Below, one piece after another: positions 1 to 9,680 of a stretch of DNA of 64,000 bases. Location of the stretch: assembly GCF_015680705.1 (NCBI RefSeq), contig NZ_JADNYP010000011.1, positions 106,826 through 170,825 of the forward strand, read 5' to 3'. This DNA comes from Pseudomonas fulva. Lineage in GTDB: Bacteria; Pseudomonadota; Gammaproteobacteria; Pseudomonadales; Pseudomonadaceae. The notes below the pieces were generated by a model. The model ran no database searches, was not told the origin of the DNA, and worked only from the letters and a program-made list of their open reading frames with translations. The position numbers and the translations under genes were made by a program. Position 1 is the first letter of the stretch. Each line of letters begins with the position of its first letter.

Positions 1-1
1 A

Positions 2-106
2 GGATGCCGATACCTTCGCTTGAAACCAGTCTCGCGCAAGCCTAGCGCCGTCCCCCGACAGGACGGTCGCTTGCGTGGGCGTCCGCCATACGGACAGTTC
101 GATTAA
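2..106 (+). CDS. Possible 3' end of an upstream gene (partial)
   Basis: A reading frame open from the window edge runs 34 codons to a TAA at 104-106, 17 bases before the wzm start. The visible peptide is short, basic and ends in PYGQFD; I do not recognise it. The other two forward frames close by base 45. It would fit the last gene of an operon leading into wzm, but this length could be chance. Confidence 0.22.
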   Translation, partial: GCRYLRLKPVSRKPSAVPRQDGRLRGRPPYGQFD

Positions 107-123
107 CGCACCGAGGTAACTGG

Positions 124-954
124 ATGAATCCGCATTCGCAAGCTGCCATATCGCCGTGGGCGCTGGTCAGCAATCTTTGGCAATATCGCCGGTTGATCCT
201 GCAGATGGCACGGCGAGAAGTGGTCGGCCGCTACAAGGGCTCCGTGATGGGGCTGTTGTGGTCGTTCCTGACGCCACTGTTCATGCTGGCGGTCTATACA
301 TTCGTTTTTTCCGTAGTGTTCAAGGCGCGCTGGACAACTTCTCCGGACGAAGGCAAAGGTGATTTCGCCATTCTGCTGTTCGCCGGCATGATCGTGCACG
401 GCCTGTTCGCCGAAGTGTTGAACCGGGCGCCAAGCTTGATCCTGGCCAACGTCAACTACGTCAAGAAGGTCGTCTTCCCGCTGGAGATACTGCCCGTCAT
501 CTCCATGTGTACCGCGCTGTTCCATAGCGGCGTGAGTCTGTTGGTGCTGCTGTGTGCCATCATCATCGTCAATGGCGAATTCCACGCCACCATGCTGCTG
601 GTGCCGCTGGTCGTGCTCCCCTACATCATTTTCGTGCAGGGGCTGGCCTGGATCCTGGCATCGCTGGGTGTCTATCTGCGCGACGTCGGGCAGACCATCG
701 GCATCATCACCATGGTGATGCTGTTCCTGTCCCCGGTGTTCTTCCCGGTCAGTTCCCTGCCGGTGGAGATGCGCCCCCTGATGGAAGCCAACCCGCTGAC
801 CTTCATCATCGAACAGGTCCGGGAGGTCCTGATCTGGGGGCATCTTCCAGACTGGATGGGGTTGGGCCGCTATTCGCTCATGGCCCTGGTCACCGCCTGG
901 CTAGGCTACGCATGGTTCCAGAGAACAAGAAAGGGGTTCGCTGATGTCCTCTAA
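124..954 (+). CDS. wzm: Wzm, ABC-2 type polysaccharide exporter permease
   Basis: Inner-membrane subunit of the ABC transporter that moves an undecaprenyl-linked O-antigen or capsule chain to the periplasm. The 276-residue protein has the family's usual length and about six hydrophobic segments, beginning near residue 35 after a polar N-terminus and including long stretches near 65-85, 110-145, 150-200 and 205-220. The start has a GAGG-type ribosome site at 112-116. Its last 11 bases overlap the start of wzt, so the two subunits are translationally coupled. This pairing, with no wzx or wzy in the window, indicates ABC-dependent export. The Wzm assignment is firm; which polymer it carries is inferred from neighbouring genes. 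Confidence 0.93.
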   Translation: MNPHSQAAISPWALVSNLWQYRRLILQMARREVVGRYKGSVMGLLWSFLTPLFMLAVYTFVFSVVFKARWTTSPDEGKGDFAILLFAGMIVHGLFAEVLNRAPSLILANVNYVKKVVFPLEILPVISMCTALFHSGVSLLVLLCAIIIVNGEFHATMLLVPLVVLPYIIFVQGLAWILASLGVYLRDVGQTIGIITMVMLFLSPVFFPVSSLPVEMRPLMEANPLTFIIEQVREVLIWGHLPDWMGLGRYSLMALVTAWLGYAWFQRTRKGFADVL

Positions 955-2320
955 CGCCTCGCACGATGCAGACGCAGCGATCGTCGTCAACGCCGTATCG
1001 AAGTGCTATCACATCTACAACAAGCCCCAGGACCGACTCAAGCAGTCGATCATGCCTCGCCTGCAGCGGACGCTGGGCATGCAGCCGAAAGCCTACAGCC
1101 GCGAATTCTGGGCGTTGAAGGACGTGTCCTTTACCCTCAGGAAAGGTGAAACGCTCGGCATCATCGGTCGTAACGGCTCGGGCAAGTCGACCTTGCTGCA
1201 ATTGATCTGCGGCACGCTGAGCCCCAGCCAAGGCCATATCCAGACCTTCGGCCGGGTCGCGGCACTGCTGGAGCTGGGCGCCGGCTTCAACCCAGAATTC
1301 ACCGGCCGGGAAAACGTCTACCTCAGCGCGGCCTTCTATGGCCTGAGCAAAGAGCAGACCGACGCGCGATTCGACGATATCGTGGATTTCTCCGAAATCA
1401 GGGATTTCATCGATCAGCCGGTCAAGACCTATTCCAGCGGCATGTTCGTGCGTCTGGCCTTCGCCACCATCGCGCATGTCGATGCCGATATCCTGATCAT
1501 CGACGAAGCATTGGCCGTTGGCGACGCGATCTTCACCCAAAAGTGCATGCGCTTCCTGCGCAAGTTCAAGGAAGAAAAGACCCTGCTGTTCGTCAGCCAC
1601 GACAGCAAGTCCGTGATCGCCCTCTGCGACAAGGCGCTCTGGCTGTCCGACGGGCAGATGAAAGAGCTTGGCGAGGCCAAGCAGACCTGCGAGCACTACC
1701 TGAACTTCATTCTCGGGGCGACGCAGGACAAGCAACTTCAGGAACAGACCCAGGCGTCGTCCGCGGCCAAGAAGCTTCGTGAAATATGGGCCGGCGAGCA
1801 TCGCTACGCCCCCGCCGGGCCTTCGAGCCTGTTCCAGCACAACCTCGAGGCGTCCGCGCAGACGGCCCCGCTCGGTGCCGAAATCAAGTACGTCAACGTC
1901 ACCGCGGAAGACGGCAGCGATATCCGCGCGCTCAAGGGCGGCGAGGTGGTGACGCTGTCCATTCATGCGGTCGCCTACACCGTGCTCAAGCACCCGGTGC
2001 TGGGTTTCTACGTCAAGGACCGGCTCGGCCAGTTCCTGTTCGGCAGCAACACCCTGAGCATCGAGGATCGTGTGCCACCGATCGCGGAGCCTGGGCAGGA
2101 GATCAAGGCGCAGTTCACGTTCGCCATGCCGTGGCTGGCCAACGGCGACTATTCGATCCAGGCAGCCGTTGCCGATGGCACCCAGCAAGACCATACCTCG
2201 CACCATTGGGTCCACGACGCCATCATCTTCCATTCGAGCCACGACCCTTCGGCGTCAGGGCTGATCGGCATCCCCATGCTGGAAACGAAGCTCACTGTCG
2301 ATAGCGAGACAGGTCTGTAG
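944..2320 (+). CDS. wzt: Wzt, polysaccharide ABC transporter ATPase with C-terminal substrate-binding domain
   Basis: Cytoplasmic ATPase partner of Wzm. The 458 residues divide into an N-terminal nucleotide-binding domain (about 10-260) and a C-terminal Wzt_C-like beta-sandwich (about 305-450). Visible motifs are Walker A GRNGSGKST at 75-83, signature YSSGM at 163-167 and Walker B ILIIDEAL at 183-190. An extended Wzt with a C-terminal domain is known, in E. coli O8/O9a-type systems, to bind the capped non-reducing end of the finished chain. Its presence therefore implies a chain-terminating modification made elsewhere in the locus. It starts inside wzm (11-base overlap). A 170-base gap follows before the next gene. 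Confidence 0.93.
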   Translation: MSSNASHDADAAIVVNAVSKCYHIYNKPQDRLKQSIMPRLQRTLGMQPKAYSREFWALKDVSFTLRKGETLGIIGRNGSGKSTLLQLICGTLSPSQGHIQTFGRVAALLELGAGFNPEFTGRENVYLSAAFYGLSKEQTDARFDDIVDFSEIRDFIDQPVKTYSSGMFVRLAFATIAHVDADILIIDEALAVGDAIFTQKCMRFLRKFKEEKTLLFVSHDSKSVIALCDKALWLSDGQMKELGEAKQTCEHYLNFILGATQDKQLQEQTQASSAAKKLREIWAGEHRYAPAGPSSLFQHNLEASAQTAPLGAEIKYVNVTAEDGSDIRALKGGEVVTLSIHAVAYTVLKHPVLGFYVKDRLGQFLFGSNTLSIEDRVPPIAEPGQEIKAQFTFAMPWLANGDYSIQAAVADGTQQDHTSHHWVHDAIIFHSSHDPSASGLIGIPMLETKLTVDSETGL

Positions 2321-2490
2321 ATGCACGCGTTCGTATACCCGCATGCCTGGTTCGTCTTGAAAGCCGCGGCAACGGACTCTTCGTTGTCGAGGCTTTCACC
2401 AGGAGGCATGATTCGCTCCCGACATTTCATGATGAAACATCCAATGCGCAGTCTGATTTCACCAACATTCGGCCGCCGGAGTCCAGAAAA

Positions 2491-5400
2491 TTGACCAATT
2501 CACAAGAACGCCCACTGGAGGCCAGTGTGCTCGACACGTTGCGTGAAGAAAACGCCGCATTGCAGGGGAGCCGGAGCCACTTGCAAGCTCGGCTGATCGA
2601 GGCCGACAAGACGCGATATCGGCTCGAAGGCCAACTGGCGGATGCCGAGAACGTTCGGTACCAGTTGCAGGACCAGATGACGAGGGCGCTGGCCGACGCC
2701 GAAGCGGTCCGGCAACAGATCGAGCACCAGGCAGCCGACACCCAGAGGGCGCTGGACAGCGCCTTGCAACAGCTGGAAGTGATCGACGCCCTGCGTGCCG
2801 AAGCGCTCGATGCGCGCGATCGGCTCGCCAAGGCTCAGGCCGAAATCGACAGCCTGCGGGCGGAGCTGGCGCAGAGCAACGAGCGGGCCAAGCGCGCCTC
2901 CGATGAGTTCGCAGGCATCATCCAGGCGATTCACCGGTCCACCAGCTGGAAAACCACCGCGCCCCTGCGTCTGCTTTCGCGGGCGGTTCGCGGGCAGCGT
3001 CCGCTGGTCGCTGGCGGCCTGCGCGCTCGCGTGCTCGAGCAGCTCAAGCCGTTGTATTGGGCGCTGCCGCCCAAGTACCGTACCTCGGTGCTGGACTGGG
3101 GGTATCGCAACCTGGAGTTCGTGTTCCGTGGCAGCCCGCATTACGAAATGTGGAAGAACGGCACTCAGACACCCATCGAGGTCACCGACAGCACGCTGAT
3201 CACGCTGGAGGGCGTCCTGCCGGCCGAGCAGGTAGAGGGCACCATCGCCATCCACCTGCACATGTATTACGACGACCTGGCTCCGGAGTTCGCCGGTTAC
3301 CTGAGCAACATGCCCTTCGCCTACGACCTGTATGTGTCGGTGAAGGATGCCTCGGGTGAAGCGGCCTGCCGCGCCGCGTTCGACAAGCTGGAAAACTGCA
3401 AGGCGCAGACCTTCCAGGTCGTCAACAACCGGGGCCGGGACATCGCGCCGATGTTCTGCACCTTCGGTGAAGCGCTGCGTCGCTACGATTACCTGGCCCA
3501 CCTGCACAGCAAGAAGTCGCTGTACAACGCAGGCGCCACCGAAGGCTGGCGTCAGTACCTGGCGGGCAACCTGCTCGGTAGCACGACCACCATCCGCCGG
3601 ATCTTCACCCTGCTGGCAGGCGACAAGGGCATCGTCTATCCACAGAACTTCAAATCGGTGCCCTGCCAGGCCAACACCTGGCTGGCCAACAAGGGCATGG
3701 GCACCGCCTGGTGCGCACGCCTGGGTATCTCGCCGGTACCCCAGGGCTACTTCGATTTCCCGGCGGGCTCCATGTTCTGGGCCAGAGGCGACGCGCTGCG
3801 GCCGTTGTTCAACGCCAACATCACCATCGAGGATTTCATCGAGGAAGCGGGCCAGACCGACGGTACCTTCGCGCACTGCCTGGAGCGGCTGCTCGTGCTC
3901 AGCGCGCGCAAGCAGGGGCTGCAGGCCGGCATCATCAAGGACATGCAGAACCCGACCTGGTCTTCGTGGCGGCTCGATCAGCTGCTGGCGCGTCCTTTCG
4001 ACTGGATGGTGGGGAATTTCGCCAATCCGGTGATCAAGTGCATCGGTTTCGATATCTTCGACACGCTCCTGGTACGTCCGCTCATCGATGCCGAGACCAC
4101 CAAGCGCATCGTGGCCGCCAACTTGCCAGAACCCCTGGCGAAGCTGTTCGGCGAGTGCCGTGTCGCCGCGGAAGCCGAAGCGCGCAAGCACAAGGGCAAG
4201 GATGTCGACCTGCACGACATCTACCAGACCTTCCAGCAGCTCACCAAGCTGCCCGACGCCGACGTACAGACCATTCGCGAGCTCGAAGAGCAGATCGAAT
4301 ACCGCTCGCTGACCGCCCGCAGCGGTGGTGTCGAGCTGTTCGAGCAGGCCAGGGCGACCGGTAAGCCGGTGCTGTTGATGTCCGACATGTTCCTGCCCAA
4401 GTCGCTGATCGTCCAGGCGTTGAACGCCAACGGCATCCACGGCTGGACCGAGTTCTACCTGTCGAACGAAGTGGGCCTGCGCAAGGATACCGGGGCGCTC
4501 TATGACCATGTGCTGCAGGTCTACGGGCTGCAACCCAACGAGTTCATCATGGTTGGCGACAACGAGCGCTCCGACCTGCAGATCCCGTGCGACAAAGGCT
4601 GTGTCGGGTTGCACATCCTGCGTCCGACAGAGATGGCCAGGGGCATGCCGCGCTTGCGCCGCATCGTCGAGAAGTACGAGTTCGCCCATGACCTGAATGC
4701 CGAACTGACCCTGGGCCTGCTGTTCAGGCACAACTTCGCGGCGGTGTCCTACCCCGAGCTGAACGCCGGGTCGCTGTTCCATGCCACGCCCTACAACATC
4801 GGCTACAGCCTCGTGGGCCCCATGCTGACCGGCATGGCGCAATGGCTGATCGACAACGCCAAGCGCGACGAAGTGGGTGAGTTGCACTTCCTGGCGCGTG
4901 AAGGCCAACTGATGAAGGCCGTCTACGATGTCTGGGCCGAAGGCCTCGACAAGGCGCCCCCTTCCAGGTACCTGGTGGTTTCGCGCCGCACGTGCAGCGT
5001 GCCATTGCTCGAGACGCTGGACGACGTATTCGCCATCGCCAAGGGCGACTACTACGCCAACACGGCCTCCAGCTACCTGCTGGAGCGCTTCGGGCTGGAG
5101 CTGGACGACGCGACATGGCGCGAGCTGCAGGCGAGTACCGGCATCGGCAGGGAAACGACCGTGGAAGTGCGCAACGGCAACCTGGACGTCCTGAAGCCGC
5201 TGCTCGAGAAGCTGGCCGGCACCATCTTCAAGCAGGCGCAAGTGGAGCGCGCCGGCTTGACGCGGTACCTGGACTCCATGGGGTTGATGGGAAGCCGGAA
5301 GCAGGCGGTCGTGGACGTTGGCTATGGGGCTACCATCCAGAACTACCTCTGCAAGCTGACTGGCCAGAACATCCATGGCTACTACCTGGCCACCGATGAG

Positions 5401-5832
5401 CGCTCGCTCAAGGTCTCCGAGCAACATGACGTCATCATTCGTGGCTGCATGATGCACAACGTCGAGCACAGCCTGGCGGCTCCGATCATGTACCTGCGCA
5501 GTTTCGAGCTGGAAAAGCTGCTCAGCTCCAGTGAAGGGCAGGTGGTCAAGTACACCACGGTCGAGGGTGGCCAGGTCCAGGCCCAGCACCGCGAGCTGTC
5601 TGCGCAGGAGCGCGCTGGCGACGCCTTCAGGGAAGCACTGCGCAATGGCGTGATTCAGTTCGCCAGGGATGCGGTGCAGGTTCGCCAGACGTTGCTGGCC
5701 AGCTTCGCGCCGTCATTGGAAATCAGCCGGGCCCTGGCAGACGAGTTCTTCGTCAAGCATTCGACCGACGAGTTGAAGTTGCTGGGCGACGTGATGCTGG
5801 ATGACCACTACTGCGGTCGCGGTGTGGTTTGA
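2491..5832 (+). CDS. RgpF-like rhamnan-synthesis glycosyltransferase fused to a HAD domain
   Basis: Large (1113 aa) cytoplasmic polysaccharide enzyme. Residues about 8-145 are a Gln/Glu/Ala/Leu-rich coiled coil ending in a TSWKTTAPLR motif that is common in multidomain glycosyltransferases. Residues about 195-500 resemble the rhamnan synthesis F family (HLHMYYDDL, NNRGRDIAP, HLHSKKS). From about 515 there is a HAD-like domain with FDIFDTLLVRP at 520-530, LLMSDMFLPKS near 630 and MVGDNERSD near 690. A C-terminal region to 1113 includes FLAREGQ. It follows wzm-wzt and faces the rml operon, so rhamnose transfer is the likely job. The start is uncertain: TTG 2491 has GGAG 9 bases upstream, and GTG 2527 has GGAG 6 bases upstream. 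An in-frame stop at 2455 rules out longer forms. Confidence 0.85.
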   Translation: MTNSQERPLEASVLDTLREENAALQGSRSHLQARLIEADKTRYRLEGQLADAENVRYQLQDQMTRALADAEAVRQQIEHQAADTQRALDSALQQLEVIDALRAEALDARDRLAKAQAEIDSLRAELAQSNERAKRASDEFAGIIQAIHRSTSWKTTAPLRLLSRAVRGQRPLVAGGLRARVLEQLKPLYWALPPKYRTSVLDWGYRNLEFVFRGSPHYEMWKNGTQTPIEVTDSTLITLEGVLPAEQVEGTIAIHLHMYYDDLAPEFAGYLSNMPFAYDLYVSVKDASGEAACRAAFDKLENCKAQTFQVVNNRGRDIAPMFCTFGEALRRYDYLAHLHSKKSLYNAGATEGWRQYLAGNLLGSTTTIRRIFTLLAGDKGIVYPQNFKSVPCQANTWLANKGMGTAWCARLGISPVPQGYFDFPAGSMFWARGDALRPLFNANITIEDFIEEAGQTDGTFAHCLERLLVLSARKQGLQAGIIKDMQNPTWSSWRLDQLLARPFDWMVGNFANPVIKCIGFDIFDTLLVRPLIDAETTKRIVAANLPEPLAKLFGECRVAAEAEARKHKGKDVDLHDIYQTFQQLTKLPDADVQTIRELEEQIEYRSLTARSGGVELFEQARATGKPVLLMSDMFLPKSLIVQALNANGIHGWTEFYLSNEVGLRKDTGALYDHVLQVYGLQPNEFIMVGDNERSDLQIPCDKGCVGLHILRPTEMARGMPRLRRIVEKYEFAHDLNAELTLGLLFRHNFAAVSYPELNAGSLFHATPYNIGYSLVGPMLTGMAQWLIDNAKRDEVGELHFLAREGQLMKAVYDVWAEGLDKAPPSRYLVVSRRTCSVPLLETLDDVFAIAKGDYYANTASSYLLERFGLELDDATWRELQASTGIGRETTVEVRNGNLDVLKPLLEKLAGTIFKQAQVERAGLTRYLDSMGLMGSRKQAVVDVGYGATIQNYLCKLTGQNIHGYYLATDERSLKVSEQHDVIIRGCMMHNVEHSLAAPIMYLRSFELEKLLSSSEGQVVKYTTVEGGQVQAQHRELSAQERAGDAFREALRNGVIQFARDAVQVRQTLLASFAPSLEISRALADEFFVKHSTDELKLLGDVMLDDHYCGRGVV

Positions 5833-5839
5833 GGCGCAT

Positions 5840-5869
5840 GGAGGCTTCGGCGTTACGGCCGAGGCCTCC
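5840..5869. terminator. Hairpin between convergent genes
   Basis: Arms 5840-5851 and 5858-5869 form a 12-bp stem with one G-T wobble and a 6-base loop, spanning the gap between the RgpF-like gene and the convergent glycosyltransferase and overlapping the latter's last codons. Neither side has a clear T-run, so it may be a bidirectional hairpin or part of a Rho-dependent end rather than a classical intrinsic terminator. Confidence 0.4.
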
Positions 5870-6812
5870 GGAAGGCTCGGGTTACTCCTTTCAGGACGCA
5901 CACCACGAACAACATCACCCGATCACGAGTGCGCCGCCGGCAGCTGGTCACGTTGCAAGCCAGCCTGGCCAGCGAGCTGATCCTGGCCGAGTCACCCTCC
6001 AGCGTCACGAACGGGCTGTGGATCTGCAGCAGACGCGCGGTAAGCTCGACCTGGGCGAACCACCAGCCGTCGTTGATCTTGCGCCAGCGCACCAGCGCCG
6101 AAGACAGGCCGTTGTTCACGCCTACCTGGTTGCGCTCATGCTGCCGGTACTCCAGCCCAGGCGTAGGGTCGATGTACCACCTGTAGCCTCGGCTGCGGGC
6201 GAACGCATAGCAGAACCAGTCATGCAGATCGATACGCTGGGCGTGCTGCCAGTTGTCGAGCAACATGGCCTTGAAATCCTCGGCGAGTTTGCGGCTCAGC
6301 ACGTAGGTACAACCCGGGCCTGCCGCCTCGAACAGATGATCCCAGCGCACCTGTGGTTGCGCCTTGTTCACCAGCAGGCGCCGCCCGTCACGCCAGAACG
6401 CCATGACGTTGCTCGAGTAGCCATCGGCTGCCTTGGCAAGCAACGTGCTCACCGCGCGCTGTAGCTTGTCGGCGTGCCACACATCGTCCTGGTCGGAAAA
6501 CGCCACGTAGTCATGGCCTGACAGGTCGACGTCCCTGATCAGGCGAAAGAAATTGCGTGAGGCACCCTTGAACGGGCCACAGGCGGGAAGCAGCGTGACA
6601 TGCGGATGCGCCAATGCATATTCGGCGCAGCATGCCTCGGTGCCATCGGTGGAAGGGTCGACGCTGATGTAGACATCGACGTCGACCTGCGCTTGGCCAA
6701 GGATGGAGGCCAACTGCTCCTCTATCCATTCGCGCCCATTGTAGGCTGCCAGCAGTACCGCAACCTTGGCAGGCCCGTGCGCCGTGCCGGCGGTTTGGGT
6801 AGCTGGCGTCAT
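5853..6812 (-). CDS. GT2 family glycosyltransferase (rhamnosyltransferase-like)
   Basis: A 319-residue GT-A fold transferase. The N-terminal nucleotide-binding motif VAVLLAAYNG is followed by a DPSTDGT segment and the metal-binding region AFSDQDDVWH. This resembles the dTDP-rhamnosyl transferase branch of GT2, and the gene is the last of the rmlB-rmlD-rmlA run, so L-rhamnose is the likely donor sugar (inference). The chosen start is ATG 6812, two bases after the rmlA stop; a longer frame to 6890 would run into rmlA and adds sequence unlike the family. The C-terminus is basic (RRRTRD, RAFRRPRP) and may touch the membrane. Confidence 0.85.
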   Translation of the reverse strand: MTPATQTAGTAHGPAKVAVLLAAYNGREWIEEQLASILGQAQVDVDVYISVDPSTDGTEACCAEYALAHPHVTLLPACGPFKGASRNFFRLIRDVDLSGHDYVAFSDQDDVWHADKLQRAVSTLLAKAADGYSSNVMAFWRDGRRLLVNKAQPQVRWDHLFEAAGPGCTYVLSRKLAEDFKAMLLDNWQHAQRIDLHDWFCYAFARSRGYRWYIDPTPGLEYRQHERNQVGVNNGLSSALVRWRKINDGWWFAQVELTARLLQIHSPFVTLEGDSARISSLARLACNVTSCRRRTRDRVMLFVVCVLKGVTRAFRRPRP

Positions 6813-6814
6813 GA

Positions 6815-7705
6815 TCAGTGGTGGCCTGGCTTGAGCAACTCGGACAGGTAGCGGCCGTACCCGGTCTTTTTCAGCTTCTCGGCCTGGCAAGCCACCTGTT
6901 CACGGCTGATCCATTCGTTGTGGAAGGCGATCTCCTCGAGGCAGGCGACCTTCCAGCCCTGACGTTCCTCGATGGTATGGATGAAGTGGCTCGCCTCCAT
7001 CAACGACTGGTGAGTGCCGGTGTCCAGCCAGGCGAAGCCACGGCCGAGAATCTCGACGCTGAGGTTCTTCTGCTCGAGGTACACGCGGTTCACATCGGTG
7101 ATTTCCAGCTCGCCACGCTCCGACGGCTTGATGTTCTTGGCGATCTCGACGACCTGATTGTCGTAGAAGTACAGGCCGGTCACCGCATAGCTCGACTTGG
7201 GTTGCGCCGGCTTTTCCTCGATGCTCAACGCCCGGCCGGTCTCGTCGAACTCGACCACGCCAAAGCGCTCCGGGTCGGCCACGTGGTAACCGAACACCGT
7301 AGCGCCTTCGGTCTGCTCGTTGGCCGAGCGCAGGTTGTCCGAGAAATGCTGACCGTAGAAGATGTTGTCGCCGAGGATCAGGCAGCACGGGTCCTTGCCG
7401 ATGAATTCTTCGCCGATGATGAACGCCTGGGCCAGGCCGTCCGGGCTCGGTTGCTCGGCATAGCTGAGCTCGATACCGTACTGGCTGCCGTCGCCCAGCA
7501 GCTTGCGGAACGCAGGCAGGTCTTCGGGCGTTGAAATGATCAGGATCTCACGCATGCCGGCCAGCATCAGCACCGAAAGCGGGTAGTAGATCATCGGCTT
7601 GTCATAGATCGGCAGCATCTGCTTGGACACGCCGAGTGTCAGCGGGTGCAGGCGCGTCCCCGAACCACCAGCCAGAATGATCCCTTTACGATTGGTCGTG
7701 TTCAT
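6815..7705 (-). CDS. rmlA: RmlA, glucose-1-phosphate thymidylyltransferase
   Basis: First enzyme of dTDP-L-rhamnose synthesis: glucose-1-phosphate plus dTTP gives dTDP-glucose. The 296-residue protein has the family's length. It shows the nucleotide-binding loop [16 protein letters not shown] near the N-terminus, then [26 protein letters not shown] and [12 protein letters not shown] 7705 overlaps the rmlD stop by four bases (ATGA), which settles the start over an upstream in-frame ATG at 7750. It is the third gene of rmlB-rmlD-rmlA; rmlC is not present after it. Confidence 0.96.
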   Translation of the reverse strand: MNTTNRKGIILAGGSGTRLHPLTLGVSKQMLPIYDKPMIYYPLSVLMLAGMREILIISTPEDLPAFRKLLGDGSQYGIELSYAEQPSPDGLAQAFIIGEEFIGKDPCCLILGDNIFYGQHFSDNLRSANEQTEGATVFGYHVADPERFGVVEFDETGRALSIEEKPAQPKSSYAVTGLYFYDNQVVEIAKNIKPSERGELEITDVNRVYLEQKNLSVEILGRGFAWLDTGTHQSLMEASHFIHTIEERQGWKVACLEEIAFHNEWISREQVACQAEKLKKTGYGRYLSELLKPGHH

Positions 7706-8607
7706 TTGTTCAGAGCTTCCATAAGCATGCGGGTGACACCACTTTGCCATTCTGGCAAGTGCAGAGAGAAAGAGTCACGAAGCTTGGTCGTGGCCAGGCG
7801 CGAGTTCAACGGGCGCGCGGCTGGAGTCGGATATTCGCTGGTAGCGATCGGGTTGACCGCTTCCACCGCCAGCGGCTCACCGTGGCGCCGGGCAAAGTCG
7901 ATGACATAGCTGGCATAGGCATGCCAGGTGGTCTCGCCGGCGGGCGCCAGGTGATAGATACCGCCAAGCTCCGGCTTGCGCAGCGCTTGCTGCAGTGCCG
8001 CCACCGCTACGTCGGCCAGCAGGTCCGCCCCGGTGGGCACGCCAACCTGGTCGGCGATCACGTTGAGCGTTGGCCGGTCCTTCGCCAGGCGCAGCATGGT
8101 CTTGGCGAAGTTGTTGCCGCGTGCCGCATATACCCAGCTGGTGCGGAATATCAGATGCTTGCAGCCAGACGCTGCGATCAGCTGCTCGCCTTCGAGCTTG
8201 GTGGCGCCATAGTAGTTGACCGGCGCAACGGCATCGGTTTCGTGCCACGGCGTCGAGCCGCTGCCATCGAACACGTAGTCGGTGGAGTAATGCACCAGCC
8301 AGGCATCGAGCCGCCTGGCTTGCTCGGCCATCACCTGGCTGGCCAGGGCGTTGACCTTGTGGGCCAGCTCACGCTCGCTTTCGGCCTTGTCGACGGCCGT
8401 ATAGGCCGCCGCGTTGACGATCACCTGCGGCGCTACCTTGCCGATACTGTCGCGCAAGCCTTCCAGGTCCGCCAGGTCGCCTGTCAGCTCGCCGTAAGGG
8501 GTCGATACGCGATGACGGTCGAGGGCGATCACCTCGCCCAGTACGCTGAGCGCCCGTTGCAGTTCCCAGCCGACCTGGCCGTTTTTTCCCAGCAGCAGAA
8601 TCTTCAT
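7702..8607 (-). CDS. rmlD: RmlD, dTDP-4-dehydrorhamnose reductase
   Basis: Last step of dTDP-L-rhamnose synthesis, the NAD(P)H-dependent reduction of dTDP-4-keto-L-rhamnose. The 301-residue short-chain dehydrogenase starts [13 protein letters not shown] (Rossmann loop GKNGQVG). It has STDYVFDG, the catalytic YYGATK motif and FRTSWVYA, all typical of RmlD. It overlaps the upstream rmlB stop and the downstream rmlA start by four bases each (ATGA), so the three are one translational unit. The frame is open to 8703, but that extension lies inside rmlB. Confidence 0.96.
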   Translation of the reverse strand: MKILLLGKNGQVGWELQRALSVLGEVIALDRHRVSTPYGELTGDLADLEGLRDSIGKVAPQVIVNAAAYTAVDKAESERELAHKVNALASQVMAEQARRLDAWLVHYSTDYVFDGSGSTPWHETDAVAPVNYYGATKLEGEQLIAASGCKHLIFRTSWVYAARGNNFAKTMLRLAKDRPTLNVIADQVGVPTGADLLADVAVAALQQALRKPELGGIYHLAPAGETTWHAYASYVIDFARRHGEPLAVEAVNPIATSEYPTPAARPLNSRLATTKLRDSFSLHLPEWQSGVTRMLMEALNK

Positions 8608-9680
8608 GCCTGGCCCGTACGCGTGGTGTAGTTCTTGTCGATCCATTGCTGGTAGCTGCCGCTCTTCACATGGGCAACCCACTCGGGGTTGTCCAGGTAC
8701 CACTGCACCGTCTTGCGAATGCCTGACTCGAAAGTCTCTTCCGGCACCCAGCCCAGTTCCCGCTGGATCTTGCTGGCATCGATGGCATAGCGCTGGTCAT
8801 GGCCAGGGCGGTCCTGCACGTAGGTCAGCAGCTCGACATGGGGGCGGAAGGCCGAATCGGGGCGCAGCTCATCGAGCAACGCACAGACGGTGCGGACCAC
8901 TTCGATGTTCTGCTTCTCGTTGTGGCCGCCGATGTTGTAGGTCTGGCCCACTTCACCCTCGGTGGCCACCTTGTACAGCGCGCGGGCGTGGTCTTCCACG
9001 TACAGCCAGTCGCGAATCTGGTCGCCCTTGCCGTAGATCGGCAGCGGCTTGCCTTCCAGTGCATTGAGGATGACCAGCGGGATCAGCTTCTCGGGGAAGT
9101 GGAAGGGGCCATAGTTGTTCGAGCAGTTGGTGACCAGCGTCGGCAGGCCATAGGTCCGTGCCCAGGCGCGCACCAGGTGGTCGGAGCTGGCTTTGCTGGC
9201 CGAGTAGGGCGAGCTTGGCTGGTAAGGCGTGGTTTCGGTGAACAGGTCTTCCGGGCCTTCCAGGTCGCCGTACACTTCGTCGGTGGAGATGTGATGGAAG
9301 CGGAATGCCGCCTTGCGTGTCTCGTCCAGCGCGGTCCAGTAGCCACGCGCCGCTTCCAGCAGGTTGTAGGTGCCGATGATGTTGGTCTGAATGAACTCGG
9401 ACGGACCGCTGATGGAGCGGTCTACATGGGACTCGGCAGCCAGGTGCATGATGGCGTCAGGCTGGTGCTCGCGCAGTACGCGGTCGAGTTCGACGCGGTC
9501 GCAGATATCGACGCGCTCGAACGCATAGCGCTCGCTTTGATCGACGGCCTGCAGGGATTCCAGATTGCCTGCGTAGGTAAGCTTGTCGACGTTGACGACC
9601 GAATCATCGGTGCTGGAGATGATATGACGTATGACTGCCGAACCGATGAAGCCGGCACCACCTGTTACTAGAATCTTCAC
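8604..9680 (-). CDS. rmlB: RmlB, dTDP-glucose 4,6-dehydratase
   Basis: Converts dTDP-glucose to dTDP-4-keto-6-deoxyglucose with bound NAD. The protein is about 358 residues. Rossmann motif [10 protein letters not shown] is at the N-terminus; [11 protein letters not shown], the catalytic DEVYGDL segment and [10 protein letters not shown] (YxxxK) follow. I place the start at GTG 9680 (VKILVTGG), where family members usually begin. ATG 9704 adds eight residues and cannot be excluded; neither start has a strong ribosome site. First gene of the rmlBDA-glycosyltransferase operon. Confidence 0.94.
   Translation of the reverse strand: MKILVTGGAGFIGSAVIRHIISSTDDSVVNVDKLTYAGNLESLQAVDQSERYAFERVDICDRVELDRVLREHQPDAIMHLAAESHVDRSISGPSEFIQTNIIGTYNLLEAARGYWTALDETRKAAFRFHHISTDEVYGDLEGPEDLFTETTPYQPSSPYSASKASSDHLVRAWARTYGLPTLVTNCSNNYGPFHFPEKLIPLVILNALEGKPLPIYGKGDQIRDWLYVEDHARALYKVATEGEVGQTYNIGGHNEKQNIEVVRTVCALLDELRPDSAFRPHVELLTYVQDRPGHDQRYAIDASKIQRELGWVPEETFESGIRKTVQWYLDNPEWVAHVKSGSYQQWIDKNYTTRTGQA

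Noticed and set aside
2408..2494. 28-codon leader frame preceded by AGGAGG
   Set aside because: The ribosome site is only one base from the ATG, the peptide is unfamiliar, and the overlap with the TTG start could be chance. Kept as a remark, not a gene.
2500..5589. 1029-codon open frame antisense to the RgpF-like gene
   Set aside because: Long antisense frames are expected in high-GC coding DNA. The plus-strand protein has clear family motifs and this one has none.
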